DNA of 64,000 nucleotides, from the NCBI RefSeq assembly GCF_014652215.1, contig NZ_BMYJ01000004.1, positions 296,316 through 360,315 of the forward strand, written 5' to 3'. The DNA comes from Neogemmobacter tilapiae (lineage in GTDB: Bacteria > Pseudomonadota > Alphaproteobacteria > Rhodobacterales > Rhodobacteraceae). Positions 17,248 through 25,190 of this stretch are shown in pieces. Below the pieces are notes generated by a model that saw only the letters and a list, made by a program, of their open reading frames with translations, was not told where the DNA came from and searched no databases. The position numbers and the translations under genes were made by a program. Each line of letters starts with the position of its first letter. The stretch's first letter is position 1.

Positions 17248-18804
17248 ATGACCGAAGAACAGGGCCGCAAGCGTCGGGCCGGGGGCCGGGCGGGCATGAA
17301 GGAACGGGCGGGGACGGCGGCGATCGACCAGATGCCTTGGCGGCGGGTGGAAAACAGCGACCGACCGACCGAGCCTTTGGATGCGGACGGGGTGGCCGCG
17401 CTGCATCGGGGGGCGATGCGGATCCTGTCGGAGATCGGCATCGAGATGCTGAACCCCGAGGCGATAACGATCCTGAAACAGGCGGGTTGCCTTGTGAACG
17501 GCACGAATGTGCGGTTCGATGAGGCCTTTGTGATGGAAATGCTGGGCCATGCGCCGGGGCCGTTCAACGTGACCCCGCGCAATCCAGAGCGGATGATCAC
17601 GATGGGCGGCAAGTCGATGGTCTTCGGGGCGGTCGCCTCGCCGCCGAATGCCTGGGATCTGGAGCGGGGGAAACGGTCGGGGGATTTCACCAGCTTTCAG
17701 GAATTCGTCAAACTTTCCCAATATTTCAACTGCATCCACATCAACGGCGGCTATCCGGTGGAGCCGGTGGATATCCATGCCAGCGTGCGGCATCTGGATT
17801 GCTTGCAGGAACTGCTGACGCAAACGGATAAGGTCGTTCACGCCTATTCGCTGGGCACGGAACGGATTGAAGACGCGATGGAGATGGTGCGTCTGGCGGG
17901 GGGCCTGTCGCATTCGGAATTTGAGGCGGCACCCCGGATGTTCACCAACATCAACTCCGTCTCGCCCCTGAAACATGACCATCCGATGCTGGACGGGGCG
18001 ATGCGGATGGCGCGGCGGGGCCAGCCGGTGGTGGTGACGCCCTTTACGCTGGCGGGGGCGATGGCCCCGGTGACGATGGCGGGGGCGGTGGCTTTGTCGC
18101 TGGCCGAGGCTTTGTCGGCGATTGCGCTGCTGCAATATATCAAACCGGGCTGTCCGGTGATGATCGGAACTTTTACCTCGAACGTCGATATGCGGACGGG
18201 TGCGCCGGCGTTTGGGACGCCGGAATATATGCGGGCGACCCAGATGACGGGGCAGATGGCGCGGTTTTATGGGCTGCCAATGCGGTCGTCTGGCGTTTGT
18301 GCGGGCAATGTGCCGGATGCGCAGGCGATGTGGGAGACCTGCAATTCGCTTTGGGCGGGGGTGCAATCGGGCAGCCATATGATCTTTCATGCAGCGGGCT
18401 GGTTGGAGGGCGGGTTGATTGCGTCGCCTGAGAAATTCGTGATGGATTGCGAAGTGTTGCAGATGATGCAGCGCTATTTCGAACAGCCGACTTGGGCCAC
18501 GACGGACGATGACATTGCCTTGGACGCGATCCGCGAAGTGGGGGCGGGGGGGCATTACTTTGGCTGTGCGCATACCCAAGCGCGGTATTCGACGGCCTTT
18601 TATGCGCCCTTCGTCAGCGACTGGCGGAACTATGAGGCCTGGCAGCAGGACGGGGCGGTCTGGACGGCCGAGCGGGCGCATCGGCTGTACAAGCAGATCT
18701 TGGCCGAGTTTGAGGCCCCGGCGATGGACCATGTGGCGCAGGAGGAACTGGCGCGGTTTGTGGCCAAGCGCAAGCAAGAGGGCGGGGCCCCGACCGATTT
18801 CTGA
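17248..18804 (+). CDS. Trimethylamine methyltransferase family protein (MttB superfamily, non-pyrrolysine)
   Basis: A 518-residue COG5598-type protein with an MttB fold (LHRGAMRILSEIGIEMLNPEA... to the C-terminal EEAPAMDH-like region). There is no in-frame amber codon, so it belongs to the non-Pyl MttB group, whose characterised members demethylate quaternary amines such as glycine betaine or carnitine and transfer the methyl to a corrinoid protein. Conserved Gly-rich strands are visible (PVVVTPFTLAGAMAPVTMAGA, GTFTSNVDMRTGAPAFGTPE). No corrinoid protein or methylcorrinoid:THF methyltransferase gene is adjacent, so the partner is unknown. The ATG follows AAGGGGCGATC. Confidence 0.88.
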   Translation: MTEEQGRKRRAGGRAGMKERAGTAAIDQMPWRRVENSDRPTEPLDADGVAALHRGAMRILSEIGIEMLNPEAITILKQAGCLVNGTNVRFDEAFVMEMLGHAPGPFNVTPRNPERMITMGGKSMVFGAVASPPNAWDLERGKRSGDFTSFQEFVKLSQYFNCIHINGGYPVEPVDIHASVRHLDCLQELLTQTDKVVHAYSLGTERIEDAMEMVRLAGGLSHSEFEAAPRMFTNINSVSPLKHDHPMLDGAMRMARRGQPVVVTPFTLAGAMAPVTMAGAVALSLAEALSAIALLQYIKPGCPVMIGTFTSNVDMRTGAPAFGTPEYMRATQMTGQMARFYGLPMRSSGVCAGNVPDAQAMWETCNSLWAGVQSGSHMIFHAAGWLEGGLIASPEKFVMDCEVLQMMQRYFEQPTWATTDDDIALDAIREVGAGGHYFGCAHTQARYSTAFYAPFVSDWRNYEAWQQDGAVWTAERAHRLYKQILAEFEAPAMDHVAQEELARFVAKRKQEGGAPTDF

Positions 18805-18878
18805 GGGTGAGGTTTGCCGCACTTCCCCAAGTGCCGCCAACGGGATAGCCTGCCGGAAATTCCTTTGGGGGCCTTGCT

Positions 18879-20633
18879 ATGTTGACCGATCAATTGCGCC
18901 ATCGCTGGATCATGGCGGGCCTGGGGGCGGCGGCGGGGCTGTCGATCTGGGCTTTGGCCGAGGTGGTGGAGGCCGATTGGCTGACGGGGCGCTGGGCGAT
19001 TTTCATCTGCACGCTGACGGCGGGGTTCTTTGCGGCGCTGCTGGCCTTGGCCGGGCAGATGCGTTGGGGGCAGGCTTTGACCGGGGCCTTGCTGGCGGCG
19101 CTGCCGCCTGCGGCCTTGCTGACATGGGTCAGCCTGCGGCATGACGACCCCTATGATCTGTTCGATCAGGGTTTCGGCTTTCTGGCGGCCTTTGTTCTGG
19201 GGCTGATCCCGCTGCCGTTTCTTTTGGCGCGGGCGTCTGGTCCGCATTGGCGGGACTATGGCGCGCTTTTCAACCATGCTTGGGGGCTGACCATCCGTGC
19301 CCTTGCGGCGCTGGTCTTTGTCGGCGTCGTCTGGGTTCTGGTGTTTCTGTCGGATGCGCTGTTGTCGCTGGTGGGCATCACGCTGATCGAGGAATTGCTG
19401 CGCGAAGAGGCGGTGGGCTTTGTGCTGACGGGCACGGCGATTGGTCTATCGCTGGCGGTGATTTCCGACCTTGGCGACTATGTGTCGCCCGATCTGCTGA
19501 TCCGGCTTTTGCGGTTGCTGGCCCCGTTGGTTTTGCTGGTGACGGCGGTTTTCCTGCTGGCCTTGCCGGTGAAGGGCTTGTCGAACCTGTTTGGGGGGCT
19601 TTCGGCAGCGGGGGTGCTTTTGGCGATGGCGGCCGTGGGCGCGGCGATGGTCAGCATGGCGATTGACCGGGCGGATGATCAGGCGGCGGCAAGTCCCGTG
19701 ATCCGGCAATCGGCGCGGGGTCTGGCGGTTTGTGTGCTGCTTTTGGCGGGGTTTGGCGCTTGGGCCGTCTGGCTGCGGGTGGGGCAATATGGGCTTTCGC
19801 CGGAACGGGTGTTGGCCTTGCTGGCGGCCGTGGTGGCCTTGGGCTATGGGCTTGGCTATGCCGTGTCGGTGGCGCGTGGGGCGGCCTGGATGCAGGGTAT
19901 CCGGCAGACGAATGTCTGGATGGCCTTGGGGATGGGGGCAATGGCCGCGCTGACGCTGACGCCGGTTTTGGATGCCGAACGGCTGTCGGCGAACAGTCAG
20001 ATGCGGCGGGCGATTGCCTTGGCGGAACAGGGCGAGGTGGCCGATCTGCGGGCGCTGAACCGCTGGGGCCGGGCGGGGGCGGCGGCTTTGACGGCGTTGG
20101 AGGGACAGGCGAAGGCGTTGGCTTTGCCCAAATTGGCCGAGGCGACAGGGGCGGCGCGGAGTGAGGGGACGACGATCAGCTATGGGCCGACGCCGGAAAT
20201 GAAGGCCGAGTTGAAGGCGATTTTGCCAGCGCAGCCCGCGCGTTCGGGCGCGATGCGAGACGGGCTGGTGGCTTGGATGGACGATTACCAGGTGATGGCG
20301 CTGCATGAAGCCTGCACGACGCCGCTGCCGGGGGGGACGCCGGGCTGTGTGGCGATGTTCTATGATGCCCTGCCTGAAGAGCCGGGGGAAGAAGCCTTGC
20401 TGCTGTATCGCGGCAAGTCTGGGGATCTGCGGGTCGAAGGCTATGGCACGACAGACGATGGCGCGACCTGGGTTTGGCAAAGTCTTCAGATCGACGGGCC
20501 GCAGATGTGGGAGAGGGCCGTGGGTGAGGCGCTGATTGCGCAACTTCAGGCGGGAGAACCCAAGCTGCGGCCCGTGACGCTTCAGGCGCTGGTGGTTGGG
20601 CAAAACGAAATTCTTTTCGTTCCGCAAAATTGA
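18879..20633 (+). CDS. DUF4153 multi-pass membrane protein
   Basis: A 584-residue protein whose first ~370 residues contain about ten transmembrane helices (for example GLGAAAGLSIWALAEVV, WAIFICTLTAGFFAALLALAG, LAALVFVGVVWVLVFLSDALLSL). A soluble C-terminal ~200-residue domain follows. This architecture matches DUF4153. The function is unknown. An exact 7-bp inverted repeat (AACGAAA...TTTCGTT at 20604-20621) is in the last codons. No close operon partner is seen on either side. Confidence 0.8.
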   Translation: MLTDQLRHRWIMAGLGAAAGLSIWALAEVVEADWLTGRWAIFICTLTAGFFAALLALAGQMRWGQALTGALLAALPPAALLTWVSLRHDDPYDLFDQGFGFLAAFVLGLIPLPFLLARASGPHWRDYGALFNHAWGLTIRALAALVFVGVVWVLVFLSDALLSLVGITLIEELLREEAVGFVLTGTAIGLSLAVISDLGDYVSPDLLIRLLRLLAPLVLLVTAVFLLALPVKGLSNLFGGLSAAGVLLAMAAVGAAMVSMAIDRADDQAAASPVIRQSARGLAVCVLLLAGFGAWAVWLRVGQYGLSPERVLALLAAVVALGYGLGYAVSVARGAAWMQGIRQTNVWMALGMGAMAALTLTPVLDAERLSANSQMRRAIALAEQGEVADLRALNRWGRAGAAALTALEGQAKALALPKLAEATGAARSEGTTISYGPTPEMKAELKAILPAQPARSGAMRDGLVAWMDDYQVMALHEACTTPLPGGTPGCVAMFYDALPEEPGEEALLLYRGKSGDLRVEGYGTTDDGATWVWQSLQIDGPQMWERAVGEALIAQLQAGEPKLRPVTLQALVVGQNEILFVPQN

Positions 20634-20698
20634 GGCCAGTTTTGGAAGGCAATTGTTAACGCTGGGCCGCTAGGCTGAATGCAGTTTTGGGGGCATTC

Positions 20699-21292
20699 AT
20701 GCACGGTCTGGTCAATAAGGCTTTCCAATCTTTTGTGCGCGACACCTTTGGTGTGGCGGCTTGGATCAGTATCGCCCGCCACGCCGAACTGGGTTTTGAA
20801 GGTTTCGAGAGCCTGACCCACTATGATCCGACGCTGACTGGGCGGGTTGTTGATGCGATGGTGGTGGTGTTGAACCGCCCTCGCGAAACCCTGTTTGAGG
20901 ATATGGGGAATTATCTGATCTGCCATCCGAACTGTCAGGCCTTGCGTCGATTGCTGCGGTTCGGGGGCGCGGGTTTTGTCGATTTTCTGTTTTCGCTGGA
21001 TGAACTGCCGGAGCGGGCGCGGCTGGCTTTAGCAGATCTTGATCTGCCGCAAATGGTCTTGACGCAAATGGGTGACGATCATTTCGTTGTGCGGGTGCAG
21101 GGAGCCCTGCCGGGCTGCGCTTATGTGCTGGTCGGGTTGCTACGAGCCTTGGCGGATGACTATGGCACCTTGGCTGTCATCGAACATCACGGCGATGGCC
21201 AAGGGGGTGAGGTGGTGGGTGTCCGCGTTTTGGAACAGGGGTTTGCCGAGGGGCGCCATTTCGACCTGGCAACGGCAGGGGCCCTGTCGTGA
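20699..21292 (+). CDS. H-NOX (heme NO-binding)-like protein lacking heme ligands
   Basis: A 197-residue protein whose N-terminus MHGLVNKAFQSFVRDTFG is a textbook H-NOX start, and whose distal half keeps the fold (LFEDMGNYLICHPNCQALRRLLRFGGAGFVDFLFSLDELP). In H-NOX the proximal heme ligand is a His shortly after this segment; the stretch from FVDFLF to LDLPQM contains no histidine. The heme-propionate motif Y-x-S-x-R is also missing, the equivalent strand reading FVVRVQGALPGC. It is therefore probably not a conventional heme sensor. The gene overlaps the GGDEF gene by four bases, the usual H-NOX/diguanylate cyclase pairing. The start follows TTTTGGGGGC. Confidence 0.8.
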   Translation: MHGLVNKAFQSFVRDTFGVAAWISIARHAELGFEGFESLTHYDPTLTGRVVDAMVVVLNRPRETLFEDMGNYLICHPNCQALRRLLRFGGAGFVDFLFSLDELPERARLALADLDLPQMVLTQMGDDHFVVRVQGALPGCAYVLVGLLRALADDYGTLAVIEHHGDGQGGEVVGVRVLEQGFAEGRHFDLATAGALS

Positions 21293-22293
21293 CGGGGGAA
21301 CGCTGCGATGTTCTGGCCTTGGAGATGGATGCCTTGGAGTGTCTGATGCCGATGTATATGGCGCTGGATGCGGTGGGACGGATCATTTCGCTGGGATCGA
21401 CGTTGCAGAAAATCCTGCCAAAGTCGGTTCGACAGGGGGCATTCTTCTTTGATCTTTTTACCGTGCGCCGCCCCGGCCGGGTGCATTCGATGGCGCAGTT
21501 GTGTCCCGGCAAGGGGCAGAAGGTGGCTGTGGCCCTGTCCGAACGGGGGCATGCCAGCTTTCGGGGGGCGGTGGTGCCCTTGGCGGGTGGTGGAGTGTTG
21601 TTGAACCTGTCGTTCGGGGCCGGAGTGTTGGAGGCCGTGCGACGGTATGCGCTGACGGAGGCTGATTTCGCGCCAACCGATCTGGCGATGGAAATGCTTT
21701 ATCTGGTCGAGGTCAAAAGCGTGCTGACCGAAGATCTGCGGCAAAAGAACGCGCGGTTGGAGGGGGAAAAGACACAAGCCAAAGCCGAGGCGCAGACCGA
21801 TCCGCTGACAGGGCTGTACAATCGGCGGGCCTTGGATCAGGCGCTGGACCAGTTCATTGCGACGCAGACACCCTTTGCGCTGATGCATCTGGATCTGGAT
21901 TTCTTTAAGAGCGTGAATGACACCTTGGGCCATGCGGCCGGAGACTATGTGTTGCGCGAAGTGGCTGCAGCCCTGCGCCGTGAAATGCGCGAAAGCGATA
22001 TCGTCGCAAGGGTGGGGGGGGATGAATTCGTGACTGTGCTGCCGGGCCTTGTGGCGGTGGCCAAGTTGCGTGCGGTCGCGCAAAGGATCATCGGACAAAT
22101 CCTGCGCCCGATGGTTTATGAGGGGCGGCCATGCACCGTTTCGGCCAGCATCGGCATGACGGTATCAAACCATTACACCAGCCCAAAGGCCGCGGAAATG
22201 TTGGCTGATGCCGATATGGCGCTTTATGCGGCAAAACGCGCAGGGCGTGGCCGGGCGCGGATGTTTCAGTCTTTGATCCCGAAACCGGCCTAG
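21289..22293 (+). CDS. HNOBA-like/GGDEF diguanylate cyclase, partner of the H-NOX-like protein
   Basis: A 334-residue protein. Residues about 15-125 resemble the H-NOX-associated (HNOBA, PAS-like) domain: MALDAVGRIISLGSTLQKILP and FFDLFTVRRPG. A coiled-coil linker follows (EVKSVLTEDLRQKNARLEGEKTQAKAEAQ), then a GGDEF domain beginning DPLTGLYNRRALD. The active site is RVGGDEFV and the I-site RESD is five residues upstream, so it should synthesise c-di-GMP and be product-inhibited. There is no EAL domain. The start overlaps the preceding stop in an ATGA-type junction, indicating translational coupling. Confidence 0.87.
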   Translation: MTGERCDVLALEMDALECLMPMYMALDAVGRIISLGSTLQKILPKSVRQGAFFFDLFTVRRPGRVHSMAQLCPGKGQKVAVALSERGHASFRGAVVPLAGGGVLLNLSFGAGVLEAVRRYALTEADFAPTDLAMEMLYLVEVKSVLTEDLRQKNARLEGEKTQAKAEAQTDPLTGLYNRRALDQALDQFIATQTPFALMHLDLDFFKSVNDTLGHAAGDYVLREVAAALRREMRESDIVARVGGDEFVTVLPGLVAVAKLRAVAQRIIGQILRPMVYEGRPCTVSASIGMTVSNHYTSPKAAEMLADADMALYAAKRAGRGRARMFQSLIPKPA

Positions 22294-22328
22294 ATTGGGG
22301 CCTGCCGCAACAGACCCCGTGCAGAGGC

Positions 22329-23129
22329 CTAGCCGTCGATGCGGCCGCCCATGATGGCGATGGCCTGCTGATAGACGGTGGCCGCATTCCATTGCTTGAT
22401 CACGGCAAAGTTCGGCTCGCCCTCTTGATAGCCCTTGCCCGGCTGCCAGCCCTTTTGCGCCAGAAAATTCGCGGTGGAGGCCAAGGCATCGGCCTGATTG
22501 GCCAGATCGACAGCGCCGTCGCCATTGCCATCGACGGCATAGGCTAAGACATTGCCCGGCAGGAATTGGGTATGGCCGACCTCACCATGGCGGGCGCCGA
22601 TGGTCTGGGTGGTGATCACACCCTGATCGACCAGTTTCAAAGCGGCTTGCATATGGCCGGTGAAGAATTCGGAACGGCGGCAATCATAGGACAGGGTGGC
22701 GATGGCCGAGACGACATTGGTGTCGCCCATGAAATTGCCAAAGCCGGTTTCCATGCCGTGAATGGCGATGATCACGCCCGCAGGCACGCCATAGCGGGCC
22801 TCGAGCCCGGCATAGAAATCGGCGGATTTGGCCTTGCGCTTGCGGCCTTGGCTGACGATGGCTTCGGCCCCGCGCACCTCCATGAATTTTTCCAGCGAGT
22901 ATTTGAAGGATTTTTGGCCACGGTCGGCCTTGATCGTCTGGGTGGAGTAGGAGGTACCCAGTAGCGCCTCGATCCCGCGTTTGCCCACACCGGCAGCCTT
23001 GGCTTCTGCGGCGGCGACGGGTTTCCAGGCCTCATACCCCGAACTGTCATTGCCACAGGGGGCGGCTTGTACGGCGCCAAAGGCGGCCAGACTGAGGGAC
23101 AAGGAAACAATCGAAATCTTCGTCAGCAC
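22329..23129 (-). CDS. Lytic murein transglycosylase (MltB/SLT_2 type)
   Basis: A 266-residue periplasmic enzyme with a signal peptide (MLTKISIVSLSLSLAAFGAVQA). The catalytic Glu127 sits in AIHGMETGFGNFMG, followed by VSAIATLSYDCRRSEFF and GHTQFLPGNVLAYAVDGNGDG, all typical of SLT_2. Unlike the enzyme at 349-1470, it has a signal peptide and no peptidoglycan-binding domain. The length is normal for the short form. It is convergent with the GGDEF gene, 35 bases apart. Confidence 0.9.
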   Translation of the reverse strand: MLTKISIVSLSLSLAAFGAVQAAPCGNDSSGYEAWKPVAAAEAKAAGVGKRGIEALLGTSYSTQTIKADRGQKSFKYSLEKFMEVRGAEAIVSQGRKRKAKSADFYAGLEARYGVPAGVIIAIHGMETGFGNFMGDTNVVSAIATLSYDCRRSEFFTGHMQAALKLVDQGVITTQTIGARHGEVGHTQFLPGNVLAYAVDGNGDGAVDLANQADALASTANFLAQKGWQPGKGYQEGEPNFAVIKQWNAATVYQQAIAIMGGRIDG

Positions 23130-23283
23130 GCTCGCGGCTCCATCCTGCGAAATATTTCCCGCAGTGTAGGTTATTTGTGGATAATCGCAAGTTGCTGGCC
23201 AAAACTTGCCGTGATCAGGGACATTTGCAGCACGGAACCCAAGGGGTGAGGCGGGGGTTGTTCTGCGTCAAGAGGAGAGCGTG

Positions 23284-24906
23284 ATGCCGCAGCGGATTGC
23301 GATTGTAGGAACAGGGCCGACGGGGATTTACACGCTGAAGGCCTTGGCCGATCTGGGGTTGGCGCGGGCTGTGACCTTGTTCGAAGGCGGGCCGCAGGCG
23401 GGGCGGGGGATGCCCTATGCACCGGGGCAGAACACGCCGGAAATGCTGGCGAATATCGGCAGTATTGAGATTCCGCCCTTGGGGCAAAGCTATCTGGATT
23501 GGCTGGAAGGAGCGGGCGCGGGGCGGTTGGCGGATTATGGGCTGGGGCCAGAGGTTGTGGATGAGCGGGCCTTTCTGCCGCGCCTTTTGCTGGGCGATTG
23601 GTTTGCCGATGAATTGGCGGGGCTGGTGCAGGCGACGGGTGCGCGGGTGTTGACCGGAGCCGAGGTGGTGGATGTGAAGCCGGGGGCAGGCGAGGTGCGG
23701 CTGGTCTGGCGGCAGGATGGCGCGCTGCATGAGGCGGAGTTTGACCGGGTGGTGCTGGCGACGGGGCATGTCTGGCCCGAGCAGGATCAGGCGGCGGTGG
23801 GGCGTTTCACCTCGCCCTGGCCTGCGATGGCGCTGGGCGATGTTGGGGCCGAGACCGTGGGCATTCTGGGCAGTTCGCTTTCGGCGATTGATGCGGCGCT
23901 GGCCTTGGCCTGTGCGCAAGGGCGGTTTGAGCGGGTGAAGGGGGAGTTGGACTATATTGGCGATCCGGGCAGCGAGGGGCTGCGGATGGTGATGCTGTCG
24001 CGGAACGGGCTGCTGCCCGAGGCGGATTTCTGGTGCCCCTTGCCCTATGAACCCTTGGTGGTTTGCACGGATGAGGCTTTGGCCAAGGCACGGGGTTTGG
24101 GCAGCAAGGGTTTGCTGGACCGGGTCTTTGCGCTGATGAAGGCGGAAATCACCCTGGCCGATCCGGGCTTTGCGGCGCGGCGCTATCTGGGCAAGGCGCG
24201 GGTGGAGGATTTTCCGGCGCTGGTCTTTGGGCGGCGCAAGAAGATGGACGCGTTTGATTGGGCCGAGGCCAATCTGGCCGAGACTTTGGCGAACCATAAG
24301 GCGCAAAAGGTGGTGGGTTGGCGCTATGCGATCCTGCGGCTGCATGAAGAGGTGGGGGCCTTGCTGCCAGCGATGACGGCGGCGGACCGGACGCGGTTTG
24401 AGCGGTTTTTAAAGCCGGTCTTTACCGACAATTACGCGGCAGTGCCGCCCTTGTCGATTGAACGGCTGTTGGCGCTGCATCGGGCGGGGCGGCTTCGGGT
24501 TTTGGCGATGGGGGAGAATTATCGGCTGCGGCCTGCGTCTTCGGGCGTGACGCTGGCCTGCAAGGCGGGGCGGTTCCGCTTTTCGGTCTTTGTCGACGCG
24601 CGGGGGCAGGGCAAGCGGGGGCAGGGGCAATGGCCCTTCCCGACGATGCGGGCGATGCTGGGGCGCGGGGCGGGGCCGATGGATCTGGACGGGGCGTTCC
24701 GGCCCAAGGGGATGGGGCGGGTGCATGTGCTGGCGCTGCCTTGGCTGCTGGAGCGGAACCCTTTCGTGCAGGGCATTGGGGCCAGCCGTGACTTGGCGGC
24801 CAGGGTGGCGGCGGCGGTGGCCGTGGAAAATGCGATGATCCCGGCGGAAGGGCCGGGATCTTTGGGTCTGTGGGCCAAGCAAAGGGCCGGGTCGCGCTGG
24901 GCTTAG
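23284..24906 (+). CDS. FAD/NAD(P)-binding protein
   Basis: A 540-residue flavoprotein-like protein with an N-terminal dinucleotide-binding fold (RIAIVGTGPTGIYTLKAL), a second ATGH motif (VVLATGHVWPEQ), and a second Rossmann-like segment (VGILGSSLSAIDAALALA). It matches the NAD_binding_9 type of uncharacterised FAD/NAD(P) proteins. The substrate is unknown. The ATG at 23284 is preceded by a GTG and by AAGAGGAGAGC; either codon could initiate. A box GGAAC-N17-GGTT lies upstream at about 23236 but has a -10 mismatch. It ends four bases into the convergent DUF2934 gene. Confidence 0.82.
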   Translation: MPQRIAIVGTGPTGIYTLKALADLGLARAVTLFEGGPQAGRGMPYAPGQNTPEMLANIGSIEIPPLGQSYLDWLEGAGAGRLADYGLGPEVVDERAFLPRLLLGDWFADELAGLVQATGARVLTGAEVVDVKPGAGEVRLVWRQDGALHEAEFDRVVLATGHVWPEQDQAAVGRFTSPWPAMALGDVGAETVGILGSSLSAIDAALALACAQGRFERVKGELDYIGDPGSEGLRMVMLSRNGLLPEADFWCPLPYEPLVVCTDEALAKARGLGSKGLLDRVFALMKAEITLADPGFAARRYLGKARVEDFPALVFGRRKKMDAFDWAEANLAETLANHKAQKVVGWRYAILRLHEEVGALLPAMTAADRTRFERFLKPVFTDNYAAVPPLSIERLLALHRAGRLRVLAMGENYRLRPASSGVTLACKAGRFRFSVFVDARGQGKRGQGQWPFPTMRAMLGRGAGPMDLDGAFRPKGMGRVHVLALPWLLERNPFVQGIGASRDLAARVAAAVAVENAMIPAEGPGSLGLWAKQRAGSRWA

Positions 24907-25151
24907 CTTGCCTTGCGGCGGCTGCGGGGCGGGGCCTTTGTTTCGGTGGTGGCCGAGGCATCGGCCAAGGCCACCTGCGCGGGGCTGCCCTTGCCACGGC
25001 TGCGTTTGGGCTTCACGGCGGGTTCATTGGCGCGGGCGATGTCGTCCTGGGCCTGCTGCCAATGGCGTTCGCTGGCGCCTTCGGGGCGGCCCTCGGCCTC
25101 CCACATGTCATAGGCGCGTTCGCGGATCAGTTGTTCCTGATGGGCGGTCAT
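24903..25151 (-). CDS. DUF2934 family protein
   Basis: An 82-residue basic protein. Residues 1-40 have the DUF2934 signature (HQEQLIRERAYDMWEAEGRPEGASERHWQQA), and the rest is an Ala/Lys/Arg-rich tail. The function is unknown; family members are often found next to glycogen or trehalose genes in alphaproteobacteria. It lies 39 bases after glgX on the same strand and may be the last gene of the glgC-glgX unit. Confidence 0.8.
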   Translation of the reverse strand: MTAHQEQLIRERAYDMWEAEGRPEGASERHWQQAQDDIARANEPAVKPKRSRGKGSPAQVALADASATTETKAPPRSRRKAS

Positions 25152-25190
25152 GAGGATTCCTTTCGCTGTGAGAAGACACGGCCCGAAGGA

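Noticed and set aside
20604..20621. AACGAAA/TTTCGTT inverted repeat before the H-NOX-like gene
   Set aside because: It lies within the last codons of the DUF4153 gene and only 7 bp pair; could be chance.
23236..23262. GGAAC-N17-GGTT upstream of the FAD/NAD(P)-binding protein
   Set aside because: The -10 has a mismatch at its first base and the gene is not a typical stress gene; not counted.
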